64,000 bases of DNA from Fodinibius sp036381435 (GTDB lineage: Bacteria > Bacteroidota > Rhodothermia > Balneolales > Balneolaceae). Location of the stretch: NCBI GenBank assembly GCA_036381435.1, contig DASVCW010000043.1:148020-212019 (forward strand), in the 5' to 3' direction. Position numbers and translations under genes: made by a program. Numbering within the stretch: position 1 is the first letter of the stretch; every line of letters starts with the position of its first letter. Positions 42,752 through 51,940 of this stretch are shown here, in pieces. The notes under the pieces were generated by a model. It did not search any database. It was not told the DNA's origin and saw only the letters and a program-made list of their open reading frames with translations.

Positions 42752-45685
42752 ATGCTTAAATCAGTTAAAAGGTGGCACTCTGCCTGCTTGTATATCACGT
42801 TATTTATAACAGTCGTTTCTTGTTCAGGTCAGCCTGCATCTTATGTTAATGATGTCGATCAGGCTCGTAAGATGCTTCAAAAAGAACGGGAACAGGCGCT
42901 TTCGCAGTTGGAAACAAGAGCGAAATCGGAGGCTTTAAATCGTTTAGTAGACTTAGGGCTTTGGAAAAAGGTTCAAACCACACTGAATGATGCGGGAGAA
43001 CTTAGTGGTGATCTTAAACTGGTACAGGCGTGGCTCTTGATGAAAAAGCACCGATATCAAAAAGCTGAGAAACGGGTTGCTGAAGTACTGGAAAAAAATC
43101 CCGGAAGTACTGATGCGCGATTGTTAAGAGCTGAACTTTATATCCAGGCGTGGGAGCTGCAAAAAGCGGCCGGAATTGCGAACGAGTTGATGAAAGAGAA
43201 TGCCCGTAATCCTGAAGCGGGGCTTATCAAAGGTAAGGTAGCACTTTTGAATCGTGATTATGATGCCTCGCTAAACTGGGCTAAAAAAGTACAGCAATGG
43301 GATTCAAAAAATGCGGAAGCTTATTTACTTGAAGCTGAAAGTCTTTTTTGGGCACAAAAGCCTGAAGCAGCGGAACCTGCTCTTGTTCGTGCTCTTGAGT
43401 TAAATCCTTTTAGCGCCGATGCCCGTTTTAAATATGGTTATGCCATTTGGCGGCGCGTAGATGCTACTCAGCTGGATGAAATGGCGGCACAGTGGAATCT
43501 CGCATTTGAAGTAAATCCCTTGCATTACCTTACGCACTGGCATTTTGGCAACGGGCATACAAACCTGACTTATGCTGATTATGTGCATCCTAGCGATAGC
43601 GTTGTAAATGCCAGTTTGGATAAAGCGGATATACTCATTTCACAAGACAAGCTTGACCGTGCCATTGCCGTCACGCGTAAAGTTGGAGCTGAATATCCTG
43701 AATCTGTTCATCCTGCTATGATGCGAGGTTCTATATATTATATGGCTTATAATTTGGACCGCTCGGTGCGCCTCGATTCAGCTGCCTCCCTTTTTAAATC
43801 AATTTTAGAGCGAAAGGAAAATTATGGCCCGGCTCATAATGGTCTGGCTGCAGTTATCAAACAGCGGCAGATAGCTTATTTAGCTGATTTTGACAGTCTT
43901 GAAAGAGCTATACGAGAAACCAAAATACCACCTGGAGGAGATGTTTTTTACGAGGTATTTAAAGATGCAGCTTATTATCCCGGTGACCGGGTGGCAAAAA
44001 TGATTGCGCAACAAATCGGACCCAGTAAAGCATATTTACCCCTTATCAATAAATTCGGATCTGATTTTGCCATCCCTCCGCTTCATACTGATTTAGCGGA
44101 GGCGATGGATAATAATTATTTTCGCTATGGCACCACTTTTGATAATCGTCAATGGATGGATATACGCGGAGTTGGCAGTGGAGCAGCGGGCATTGAATAT
44201 GTTGAACGAGGTTCTCATTTGGAGCGGAATGTGCTGGCGCATGAGTATGCTCACCTGTATCACGGACGTATTTTAACGAATAAAGAAAGCAGGCGAATTC
44301 GTGCTTTATATCACGCAGCTATGAAAAATGACCGTGCGCTGGATTATTACGCCTCCAATAACGAGAGTGAATTTTTCGCGCAGGGCTATGCGGGATTTTT
44401 ATCCGCGAAGAAAGTGCATCCGCTTAGTCATAAATCAATGAATACCCGTTCGTATATCCGAAAAAAAGATCCGGCTTTTTATACCTTTTTAGATTCACTC
44501 CTCCGGAAACAGAAAAAGTATCTGGCAGGTAATGTAGAAGTTTTTGATGATAACTGGGCACAAGCATATTTATCATTGGCCGAGCGATCCCAAAGGAATG
44601 GAAACCTTCAAAAAGCCATCGCCCTGTTAGATACTGCATTGACCTACAGTGCAGGTTATATCCCTGCTATTTTAGCATATGCTGAAGTGAATGCCGAAAG
44701 AGGAAATTTCGATGCTGCACAAAAAAAAGTAGCCAAAGCTCGGCAGTTGGACAAGGCCTATGCCCCCGTCTATGTAACAAAGGCAATGCTCGTTCATCAA
44801 AAGGCCTTGCAAGGCATGCTGACTTTTGGTGAAGCTATGGAACAACAAATTCCTCTTTTTGAAAAGGCTTTGAGATTGGAAAAAGATCTTGCATATCGGG
44901 CACGTTTCAACCGGGTATACCGCCAGCGATATCGAAGTTATGGAAGAACTGCCGAAGCGATTAAAGTTGCGGAAAGATATTTAAAAGATGCACCCGTTAT
45001 CTCAACCTACCTGAGAGACCGTAAGGATGAGGCCGTAGCTTATGCCCATTATTTAAGAAGTTTACTGGGATATCCTCAAAAGGCAATAGGTTATTTTAAA
45101 ACCTTAACGGACCTTAAACCTCAAAACTTTGAATTTCGATTGATGTATGCTGATGTTTTGATGAAGGCTGGCCGTTTAGAAGATGCTCTTGCAGAGTTGA
45201 AAGAAAGCCAGCAAATTTTGACTGCTGCAGGCAACCGACGGACAGACTTTGCGTTGCGAATTGCTCGTATACATCTAAAAAATGGGGACATTTCTAAAGC
45301 AGAAGATATCGCTGCCTCGGTTAAGGATCGTAGCTTGAGTACTGATGAACGGCTTATGCTTGCACGAATCTACGCAGATTTAGGACGCATAGATGAAAGC
45401 AGGGCATTATTAGCGGATTTGACGGTGCCAAAACTGCCGGCAGTGAAAAGTGATTTTCAGTATACTAAGGCAGTATTCGCAGAGGCTTCCGGAGAAACCA
45501 GCACTGCGATACAAGCTTATCAAAAAGCTTTGGTCTATAATCCTTATCATTTAAAAGCGCGGGCGGCATTAATAAAATTAGTGAGAGCTGAGGGTAAAAC
45601 TGCACAAGTTACCCGGCTCAAAACAGAAGCGGCAAGTCTTACCATTCCGCTCGGCCCCTATTTTGATGATCTTTTAAATAGTTAA
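42752..45685 (+). CDS. Large TPR lipoprotein with a central zincin (HEYAH) domain
   Basis: 977 residues. A signal peptide ends with lipobox VVSC (Cys24). TPR-like helical pairs fill about 90-290 (ALELNPFSADARFKYGYAI) and again about 600-960 (KAIALLDTALTYSAGYIPAI; ALVYNPYHLKARAALIKL). Between them is a zincin domain with HEYAH, His497, Glu498 and His501, and 40 residues on NNESEFFAQGY, where Glu538 or Glu540 can be the third zinc ligand; this layout resembles anthrax-lethal-factor-like (ATLF) gluzincins. I do not recognise an orthologue by name. The position 150 bp after susC-susD on the same strand suggests it processes peptides or protein substrate for the importer. That role is inferred. 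Confidence 0.8.
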   Translation: MLKSVKRWHSACLYITLFITVVSCSGQPASYVNDVDQARKMLQKEREQALSQLETRAKSEALNRLVDLGLWKKVQTTLNDAGELSGDLKLVQAWLLMKKHRYQKAEKRVAEVLEKNPGSTDARLLRAELYIQAWELQKAAGIANELMKENARNPEAGLIKGKVALLNRDYDASLNWAKKVQQWDSKNAEAYLLEAESLFWAQKPEAAEPALVRALELNPFSADARFKYGYAIWRRVDATQLDEMAAQWNLAFEVNPLHYLTHWHFGNGHTNLTYADYVHPSDSVVNASLDKADILISQDKLDRAIAVTRKVGAEYPESVHPAMMRGSIYYMAYNLDRSVRLDSAASLFKSILERKENYGPAHNGLAAVIKQRQIAYLADFDSLERAIRETKIPPGGDVFYEVFKDAAYYPGDRVAKMIAQQIGPSKAYLPLINKFGSDFAIPPLHTDLAEAMDNNYFRYGTTFDNRQWMDIRGVGSGAAGIEYVERGSHLERNVLAHEYAHLYHGRILTNKESRRIRALYHAAMKNDRALDYYASNNESEFFAQGYAGFLSAKKVHPLSHKSMNTRSYIRKKDPAFYTFLDSLLRKQKKYLAGNVEVFDDNWAQAYLSLAERSQRNGNLQKAIALLDTALTYSAGYIPAILAYAEVNAERGNFDAAQKKVAKARQLDKAYAPVYVTKAMLVHQKALQGMLTFGEAMEQQIPLFEKALRLEKDLAYRARFNRVYRQRYRSYGRTAEAIKVAERYLKDAPVISTYLRDRKDEAVAYAHYLRSLLGYPQKAIGYFKTLTDLKPQNFEFRLMYADVLMKAGRLEDALAELKESQQILTAAGNRRTDFALRIARIHLKNGDISKAEDIAASVKDRSLSTDERLMLARIYADLGRIDESRALLADLTVPKLPAVKSDFQYTKAVFAEASGETSTAIQAYQKALVYNPYHLKARAALIKLVRAEGKTAQVTRLKTEAASLTIPLGPYFDDLLNS

Positions 45686-45811
45686 TGTGTATTAGTTATT
45701 CTTTCTTAACCCTAAAACCCAAGTGTAAAGGGAAAAAGAGTTGTTTATGCAATCTTTGTAGATTAGTTCTAATGACAGATCCAATGGTTCAAAGTCTTAG
45801 ATCCCTGAAAT

Positions 45812-45848
45812 AAAAAACGGTAAGCATTATCCCATGCTTACCGTTTTA
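45812..45848. terminator. Bidirectional terminator
   Basis: AAAACGGTAAGCA and TGCTTACCGTTTT form a 13-bp perfect stem with loop TTATCCCA, with A and T runs on either side. It serves the TPR-zincin gene and the convergent S10 peptidase gene. Confidence 0.9.
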
Positions 45849-45878
45849 TTACAATTATTTGTTAGAAGAGTTAAAGCT

Positions 45879-47399
45879 TTAATCAACCGCTAGTTCATAT
45901 CTTGCTGCTTCTCCTTTGGCCGGTGTTGATGCTTTGATAAACTCCCGGATATCCTGAGTTGCGGTTTTAAGATCCTCTTTTCGCAAGTACATCATGTGTC
46001 CACTTCTGTAGGCTTCATACCGCAGCCGGTCTTTCATCTTTCCACTGGGGTCGAGATGCCACATGGTATATTTGGCAGAAAAATAATCGGTTGCACCATC
46101 ATAGTACCCCGATTGTATCATTACGTGAAGATAAGGGTTTTCCGCCATCGCTCCGCGCAAATCTTCACCGGTCCTGTTTCCATCACGATTCCAGGGACGA
46201 ACCGGGCCGGAAACATAGTATTGCAAGTCGGTTTTGAATCCCAATACATCTTGTAGATAGTGATTAATGGCCGGCGTGAAGGAATGTTTCCACGATGAGT
46301 ATTCGGGGGCATAATCATAACGGTCGCCGCCGTCGGTGCGATCTATTCCTTTATAGCGAGAATCCAGCCGTCCGATAGTGAAGCCTTCTTCACGAAGCAG
46401 ATCCTTCCAAAAATAAGATTTTGGGACAACCAGGTTATAATTTAAAACCTCTTGTTTTGATATCCCTGAATAGTATGCCACCTTTTCAGCAATTTCTTGT
46501 TTGCGGGCTTCATCAATAAAGCCACCATGAGTTAGCGCCGGAATATATTCTTCTAACGTAAATTCTTCTACGTCCGGAAGGATTTCCTCGAGGTCTTGCT
46601 GCTGCAATTCAGGCGGAAGCTGATTATGATACCAGGCCGCAGCGGTGAAATAGGGCAGGGGCAGAGCATCTTCAATCGGCCCTTCGCGGTCAATACCGAG
46701 CTCAGTAGGCGATACGAGAATTACTCCGTTTAGGAACATCCAGTGCCTGCTTTGCAACTCACCGGCAAGACCCGAAACGCGGGGCGTTCCATAGCTTTCA
46801 CCAATCAAATATTTGGGAGACTGCCAACGGCCGTGGCGAGAAATAAAAGTGTCAATCCAGTCGGCCAGGTACTCGATGTCTTCATTAACACCGAAGAAAA
46901 GCTCTCGTTTAGTATCCCCAATAATGCGGGAAAACCCGGTGTTGACAGGGTTTACATACACGATATCCGCAACATCAATAATGGAATGATGATTATCTTC
47001 TACACCGTAGGGTTGAATGGGAAAACCTTCGTCATTTACTCTAACACGTTTAGGACTGGTGTAGCCTAGATGCATCCAAAGAGAGGCTGCTCCCGGGCCG
47101 CCGTTAAACGAAATAAATATGGGTCGTTCAGCCCGATTATCAACATCGGTTCGCTTATAGTAGGTATAAAATAGCGAAGCTATGACTTTTCCATCTTCAC
47201 CATAAACCGGTTGAGTGCCAACGGTAACATCATAAGAAACTTTCTGTCCCCTGACTGTAACCTGATCACTGCTCGTGATGGTCGTATCAATCGGGAGCTG
47301 GCGTGGCTGGGCTTGGGCCGGAACAGCGGCAGCAAGAAAGAACAGGATAACTGCTATAATACTGAGCCTTATCCCATTTGAATCTATTGGATATTTCAT
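45879..47399 (-). CDS. S10 serine carboxypeptidase, secreted
   Basis: 506 residues from the ATG at 47399; an upstream 21-residue in-frame extension was rejected because the signal peptide starts here (RLSIIAVILFFLAAAVPAQAQ). The alpha/beta-hydrolase fold of serine carboxypeptidases shows FNGGPGAAS (98-106, oxyanion region), the nucleophile Ser202 in GESYGTPR, an aspartate candidate in YDGATDYF and the histidine in SGHMMYL. It removes C-terminal residues from peptides, most likely in the periplasm. Convergent with the TPR-zincin gene, so not its operon partner, but within the same peptide-related cluster. Confidence 0.92.
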   Translation of the reverse strand: MKYPIDSNGIRLSIIAVILFFLAAAVPAQAQPRQLPIDTTITSSDQVTVRGQKVSYDVTVGTQPVYGEDGKVIASLFYTYYKRTDVDNRAERPIFISFNGGPGAASLWMHLGYTSPKRVRVNDEGFPIQPYGVEDNHHSIIDVADIVYVNPVNTGFSRIIGDTKRELFFGVNEDIEYLADWIDTFISRHGRWQSPKYLIGESYGTPRVSGLAGELQSRHWMFLNGVILVSPTELGIDREGPIEDALPLPYFTAAAWYHNQLPPELQQQDLEEILPDVEEFTLEEYIPALTHGGFIDEARKQEIAEKVAYYSGISKQEVLNYNLVVPKSYFWKDLLREEGFTIGRLDSRYKGIDRTDGGDRYDYAPEYSSWKHSFTPAINHYLQDVLGFKTDLQYYVSGPVRPWNRDGNRTGEDLRGAMAENPYLHVMIQSGYYDGATDYFSAKYTMWHLDPSGKMKDRLRYEAYRSGHMMYLRKEDLKTATQDIREFIKASTPAKGEAARYELAVD

Positions 47400-47726
47400 A
47401 TATGATTTGTTTTTATTGAGATTATTGGAGTATTTTATTACAAGAAAATACTCCTGCAACATTATGTGCTCAACTATTAGAGGGTTATATTGCTTTATTA
47501 AATGGATACATTATATACCGAGAAGGGCAGTTGCAAGCGGACTAAAATAGTTTTACAAAAATAGATTGTATTTACTTATAAAGGTAAAAACGTAAAATTT
47601 TTGCTGTTTTTCCCTTAGTTTTTTGGGCCACTCTGAGAGATGTCTTTATTTTTCTTTTATTGAGTAATAAATCAGTGTATGAATAACTTTTCCACTTATT
47701 AATATTCGTGAGTAAAGTTAACCCGC
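47400..47726. other. Intergenic, no feature seen
   Basis: 327 AT-rich bases upstream of the S10 gene and downstream of plsC. I see no gene, terminator with a strong stem, or repeat. Confidence 0.5.
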
Positions 47727-48479
47727 TCACACCGATGCTGACTCGCTACTCCATCGAAGATATTTACTTCTTACTTCTGCAATATGATCATCAAGTTGAT
47801 TCAGCTTCCAATCAGAAATATCAATGGGCTTATGAATATGTGCTGTCAACTTTCCCGACTTCGTGAAAAGAGTTCCGCCTTTGCTGAGCTCCCGGTTGCC
47901 TTCAAAAAAGATAGGAACGATAGGGTAATTTAAATCTATGGCTATTCGAAAAGGGCCTTTTTTGAAGGGTCCAATGGCATCTGTGTGCTTGCGCGAACCT
48001 TCGGGAGCCATCATCACTGAAAGCCGCTGATTTTTAATACGTCGGTACGTTTTTTGAAGGGTGGTAATGGCTTTTTCAGACTTCCGGCGCTGTATGAAAA
48101 TTTGTCCCGTCAACCGTCCGAGCAGGAAGAAAATGGGATTATATTGCAGTTCCCATTTAGCTACAAAACGCACTTTGGGCAAGCCCAGCGCAAGCAATGT
48201 GGGAATATCTAAGGTAGAACTGTGGTTGATGATAAAAACGGCAGGATGTTCAATGCGATTGGCATGAAGGCAAATATTGAAGGTAATACCGGCAGTCCAA
48301 AATACGGGACGAACCATCAAGGGGGCTATCGATTCAACGATAAAATTGGAAGCCTTGCCTAAAGAAATGAGCAACAAAAACAGGATGAGGGGCGTGGTGA
48401 TCAAAAAAACCAGGAAGAAAACAATGATCGCCAGAATACTTCGCAGGTAATCTTCAACGCCAAAATCTGAAGTTGTCAT
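47727..48479 (-). CDS. plsC: 1-acyl-sn-glycerol-3-phosphate acyltransferase (PlsC family)
   Basis: 250 residues of the PlsC/LPLAT family, which makes phosphatidic acid from lysophosphatidic acid and acyl-ACP or acyl-CoA. One strong hydrophobic stretch at about 16-40 anchors it in the inner membrane, with a second at about 55-72. The catalytic motif is NHSSTLD with His86 and Asp91, and the phosphate-binding motif is PEGSRK at about 159-164. The C-terminal domain is basic. The glycerol substrate preference is not certain; related enzymes also acylate lyso-ornithine or lyso-glycine lipids in Bacteroidota. Downstream of doxX-like gene by 29 bp on the same strand. Confidence 0.88.
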   Translation of the reverse strand: MTTSDFGVEDYLRSILAIIVFFLVFLITTPLILFLLLISLGKASNFIVESIAPLMVRPVFWTAGITFNICLHANRIEHPAVFIINHSSTLDIPTLLALGLPKVRFVAKWELQYNPIFFLLGRLTGQIFIQRRKSEKAITTLQKTYRRIKNQRLSVMMAPEGSRKHTDAIGPFKKGPFRIAIDLNYPIVPIFFEGNRELSKGGTLFTKSGKLTAHIHKPIDISDWKLNQLDDHIAEVRSKYLRWSSESASV

Positions 48480-48508
48480 AAATGCTGTTTCTGCTAACCT
48501 AAATTTTG

Positions 48509-48943
48509 CTAAAATCGCCGCCGGCTTTTTTTGCTCATTATTCGATCAAGGCTGTATTTGCCGGGGCCGATCAGGAGCAGGCTCAAAAAGACAATACCCA
48601 TTTCAATACTATGAGAGAAGATGCTAAACCCATCACCAATGCCAATACTTTGGATTGTAGCAACAATCATTACGATGAAAAGCAGAATCATTGTTGGGGT
48701 GAAGAAAAGGCCTAACAGCAAGAAGATTCCGCCAAAAAACTCTGTTACGCCTGCCATAAAACCAAAAAACATGGGTGCGGCATCAATTCCTAAATAGTGC
48801 ATCGCACTTCCCACTTCAGTCCATGTTTCAGGTCCCCCGAACACTTTAGGGTAACCGTGCAGAACCAGCATAATACCAAGGCCAATGCGTAATATTAAAA
48901 GGCCAATATTTTGAAGGTCTCCTTTTCGCTGGGTTCTTAGCAT
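48509..48943 (-). CDS. DoxX-family membrane protein
   Basis: 144 residues with four hydrophobic segments (about 15-31, 50-75, 78-104 and 115-132), typical of the DoxX/DoxD-like family. The N-terminal LRIGLGIMLVLHGYPKVFGG and the FMAGVTEFFGGIFLLLGLF motif are family hallmarks. The fold is linked to redox or quinone partners in several bacteria, but the role here is unknown. It likely shares an operon with plsC (29 bp apart). Confidence 0.85.
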   Translation of the reverse strand: MLRTQRKGDLQNIGLLILRIGLGIMLVLHGYPKVFGGPETWTEVGSAMHYLGIDAAPMFFGFMAGVTEFFGGIFLLLGLFFTPTMILLFIVMIVATIQSIGIGDGFSIFSHSIEMGIVFLSLLLIGPGKYSLDRIMSKKSRRRF

Positions 48944-49264
48944 AGTAAAATGATCTTATAGTTTTGATTAGAAATGGATTGTCGAACTTGTTACAAGGGC
49001 TAAGCTAACTCTTTAAGGGTACATTTAATTATACAACCCTTTATTGTTAATATCGAACGTATTTTATTTGTGATCAAAATTTTGTAAAACTCCACATAGG
49101 ATAACAAGAGCTAGTAAATGATCCCCATTTTGCCGCTTAAGGTTGACTCATATCTCTAAAAAAATATTTAGTTCCCTAAGCAAATGCTTAAGCATTTGCA
49201 GGAGATTTTTTATAAAAGGGCAAATTTACTATAATAGATTTTAAAATCTAAAGGAGAAGGTATT
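48944..49264. other. Intergenic, promoter region of the membrane cassette
   Basis: 321 bp. AAAGGAGAAGG ends five bases before the ATG at 49265 and is the strongest Shine-Dalgarno sequence in the window. Otherwise nothing clear; no repeat of the types seen elsewhere. Confidence 0.5.
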
Positions 49265-49909
49265 ATGAAAAAAATATATTTATGGCTATTAGTAGGGGTT
49301 ATACTGGTTACGGGGGTCTTTTTTATACCGGAACAATCAGGAAGTCTATGGCCTTCACTTATGCTAAGCAGTGGTGTTGCGCTTTTATATTTAATCGCTT
49401 TTTCTATAAGATGGCTGAGGGAAATTCCATCAAAAATAAGTCGAAGAGTAATCGCCGTGACACTTTGTGTTCTTGTTCTGGCTTCCTCTGCATTTGCAAC
49501 TCTAAGTTACGTTGAAAGTAAAAAGCAGGGACGTCTTTTATCAGAGATTCGAACCTCTATTGAACAAAATATCCTATATAAAAACATAAATCATCCTTTA
49601 TCAAAAGCTTTGAGCGCATATTACACTTCTTCAAAAAAGGATTTAGAAATCCGCAGGCTGTTTGTGTCAAAGTACGATTCCCTCATCACCGATAACGGTT
49701 TATTTCTGGTAGAGGGGATGCAAGACGAAGCAGCAACTTTTGTGATTTATGTGGCAAAAACAGAGCCAGAAAGTGTGGTATTAATCGGGGAATCGACTTA
49801 TATCGATGGCAAAGATGAAAACTTTCATAACTTTTCCGGTGAAACAGGCCTTTATCAGGTAAAAGGAATATTAACAAAAGAGGGGGTATATTATGAACGA
49901 TCAAACTAA
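49265..49909 (+). CDS. Membrane protein of unknown function, first of a two-gene cassette
   Basis: 214 residues not matched to a family I know. Three hydrophobic segments are visible at about 4-20, 31-47 and 63-81. After them comes about 130 residues, predicted outside the membrane, of mixed helix then beta strands (VEGMQDEAATFVIYVAKTEPESVVLIGESTYIDGKDENF). A strong Shine-Dalgarno sequence precedes the start. The next gene overlaps its end by 17 bp and its ribosome-binding site (GAGGGGG) lies within this coding sequence, so the two are translationally coupled. Both share the layout of three membrane helices plus one soluble domain, so they may form a complex. Confidence 0.75.
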   Translation: MKKIYLWLLVGVILVTGVFFIPEQSGSLWPSLMLSSGVALLYLIAFSIRWLREIPSKISRRVIAVTLCVLVLASSAFATLSYVESKKQGRLLSEIRTSIEQNILYKNINHPLSKALSAYYTSSKKDLEIRRLFVSKYDSLITDNGLFLVEGMQDEAATFVIYVAKTEPESVVLIGESTYIDGKDENFHNFSGETGLYQVKGILTKEGVYYERSN

Positions 49910-50711
49910 ATTGAATAAATGGCTGCCCTGGGCAGTGGCAGTTTCCGGGGCAATAGCATTAGCTGTAGCACTTGATTTTTTTGACTTAGGGATTTTGCTC
50001 ATAACTCCATGGGCTCATGCCGAAACAGTTGCCACTTTAGTAGCTATTAACGAATTCGGTTCGGGTATTGCAGACGTCAATCCCTATTGGTCAAGACGTT
50101 TACAAGCCTTAGCATCTCTTCTTGTAATCTTTGTAATTGCTCCTTCGCTTTGGATACTGAGTGAAATTCGAAATCGCGCAAAAAAGGATGATCTCAAGAA
50201 AGGCTTCATTTGGTATGGAAGTGTTATGATTACAGGCATAGGACTGTTTATTGCTTTAAGCGGTGCTACAATTAAAACTATAAACTATTCGGATATTTGG
50301 CAGAGAGCGTCTATAAGTAAAAATCAAGATTTAATGAGGATTAGCAAAAATAAAGATTTATTGAGGAGAGAGCTTACCAAGCTCGCGTATGATGTTTATG
50401 AGCTCTATTATCTGCCTCAGCACTTGGGCGGAGGCGGTCAAAGTTTTAATACCATTCAGGGTGACGGGAAACTGCATTCTATTCAGTTGAGCAATTTAGA
50501 AAGCTATAATGCGTCTTCAGCCAACTCTTTTGTTTTGGCATCCGTATCTGAAAATTCTATTATCATTTATGGCATTGGCTACGAAACAGGCCCGGATTCG
50601 ACATTTAAAAACATTAACGGTGATCAAGGTAAGTTACAACTGGCCGTTGAGGTAAGTCCCCCAAATGATATTGTTAATTTTGTTAAAAAAAATACTAACA
50701 GCAGATTTTAA
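49893..50711 (+). CDS. Membrane protein of unknown function with pilin-like GGGGxSF domain
   Basis: 272 residues. Hydrophobic segments are at about 11-32, 70-88 and 105-125. The loop 33-68 is extracytoplasmic if the N-terminus is inside. The C-terminal about 120 residues start with a helix (LRRELTKLAYDVYELYYLPQ) followed by HLGGGGQSFNTIQ and a beta-rich end. From memory, an YY-x-P-x-x-GGGG-x-SF pattern after a helix is common in small pilin-like secreted proteins of Ignavibacteria and related FCB bacteria; I cannot check this here. The gene overlaps the preceding one by 17 bp and is certainly co-expressed with it. Confidence 0.75.
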   Translation: MNDQTKLNKWLPWAVAVSGAIALAVALDFFDLGILLITPWAHAETVATLVAINEFGSGIADVNPYWSRRLQALASLLVIFVIAPSLWILSEIRNRAKKDDLKKGFIWYGSVMITGIGLFIALSGATIKTINYSDIWQRASISKNQDLMRISKNKDLLRRELTKLAYDVYELYYLPQHLGGGGQSFNTIQGDGKLHSIQLSNLESYNASSANSFVLASVSENSIIIYGIGYETGPDSTFKNINGDQGKLQLAVEVSPPNDIVNFVKKNTNSRF

Positions 50712-50777
50712 ACTGGAACAAATATTGCACATGTAAGTCCTATATACCAAAGGGCTTATAACTAAAAATAAATTTTT

Positions 50778-51263
50778 ATGAAATTTTTCAAATATACTAT
50801 TCCTCTTGTATTGGGATTTTTAGTGACGACGGGATCTTTAGCGGCTCAGGGACAGCAGGGGCAAACTGCTCAACCTGATAGTGTTACCAACCAGGAGTTA
50901 CAGAAGTTCGCCGAAATATCGAATGAAGCTCAAAAAATTCAGCAAGAGGCGCGTCAAACAGTTGATTCCTTACTTGCCGAGGAAAATATGGAGATGCAGC
51001 GTTTTCAGGAAATTATGATGAGCAAGCGCAATCCTCAGGCACCTGATACACTGAACATCACCCCTGAAGAACAACAAACCATTCAAGAGTTAGAGCCCAA
51101 GTTGATAGAAATGCAGCAAGAATCACAGCAAAAGTTTGTGGCCGTAATTCAGGAAAAAGGACTAACTCCGAACCGATTTCAGCAAATTATGCAAGCCATC
51201 CGTACCGATCCGCAAGTGATGAAGCGGTTTCAAAATATGATGCGGGATTCTCTACAAAATTAG
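50778..51263 (+). CDS. Exported DUF4168-domain protein
   Basis: 161 residues with a signal peptide (TIPLVLGFLVTTGSLAAQ). The mature part is helical and rich in glutamine. It matches DUF4168: VTNQELQKFAEISNEAQKIQQEARQ at the start and EKGLTPNRFQQIMQAIRTDPQVMKRF at the end, the middle being extended by MxxRF-type repeats (MQRFQEIMMSKRN). Its function is unknown; DUF4168 proteins are small secreted proteins in many aquatic bacteria. Separate promoter from the upstream membrane cassette is likely, with 66 bp between them. Confidence 0.8.
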   Translation: MKFFKYTIPLVLGFLVTTGSLAAQGQQGQTAQPDSVTNQELQKFAEISNEAQKIQQEARQTVDSLLAEENMEMQRFQEIMMSKRNPQAPDTLNITPEEQQTIQELEPKLIEMQQESQQKFVAVIQEKGLTPNRFQQIMQAIRTDPQVMKRFQNMMRDSLQN

Positions 51264-51275
51264 ATTAAGTTTCGA

Positions 51276-51295
51276 AAGGTGCCAGGCACCTTTTT
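51276..51295. terminator. GTGCCAGGCAC repeat acting as terminator
   Basis: AAAGGTGCC and GGCACCTTT form a stem with an A/T flank on both sides, between convergent genes. It is the same palindrome word as the repeat at 17436-17471. Confidence 0.65.
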
Positions 51296-51899
51296 ATTTC
51301 CGGCTTACCCATTTGCTTTCTTCAGGATAAAATCGCCAGGGCAAAGCGGCATCTTCGCCTGCATAATCGATGCCTACACGTTTTTTAGCGGCTAATTCGC
51401 CTTCGGTATATTTTATACCCCGGTCTTCAATCCAGATGGTATTATCGGTAAGATCGGTTCCGTCCAGTTCGGTTGAAATTCTCAGTGCCTGGGTAAGTCT
51501 GCCCGGCCCTGCGGTCAGTGCGGGTGTCGTTTTCTTTGCCCCGCGCCGTTGCAGCATTGTTTTAATTCCATCCACCGGTTCAATGGCACGAACAAGCACC
51601 GCATCCGCTTTTTCGGCCACATTGGTTACCACATTAAAAAGGTGATGAATACCATAGCAAAGATAAATATACGCCACGCCGCCGTTTTGGTACATTATTT
51701 CCGTCCGCTTTGTCCGGGTTCCGTTGTTGGCATGACACGCTTTGTCGCCACGGCCGTAATAGGCTTCGGTTTCCGTGATGATTCCCGAAGTAATAGAATC
51801 GCCGTTAATTTTTGTACAAAGTACTTTGCCCACCAACTCCCGGGCAATTGTCACTACATCATCTCTCCGATAAAAAGAAGGAGGTAATTTGTTAGACAT
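51294..51899 (-). CDS. mpg: 3-methyladenine DNA glycosylase (AAG/MPG family)
   Basis: 201 residues of the MPG/AAG fold that removes alkylated and deaminated purines. The start motif PPSFYRRDDVVTIARELVGKVLCTK, TETEAYYGRGDKACHA and GGVAYIYLCYGIHHLFNVVT are family signatures, with the glutamate of ETEAY as general base. Full length. The stop lies two bases inside the flank of the palindromic terminator. Unlinked to other repair genes here. Confidence 0.92.
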   Translation of the reverse strand: MSNKLPPSFYRRDDVVTIARELVGKVLCTKINGDSITSGIITETEAYYGRGDKACHANNGTRTKRTEIMYQNGGVAYIYLCYGIHHLFNVVTNVAEKADAVLVRAIEPVDGIKTMLQRRGAKKTTPALTAGPGRLTQALRISTELDGTDLTDNTIWIEDRGIKYTEGELAAKKRVGIDYAGEDAALPWRFYPEESKWVSRK

Positions 51900-51940
51900 A
51901 CTTAAGAAGTATTTATTAAAGTTATTAGAGAAGGTAAACG

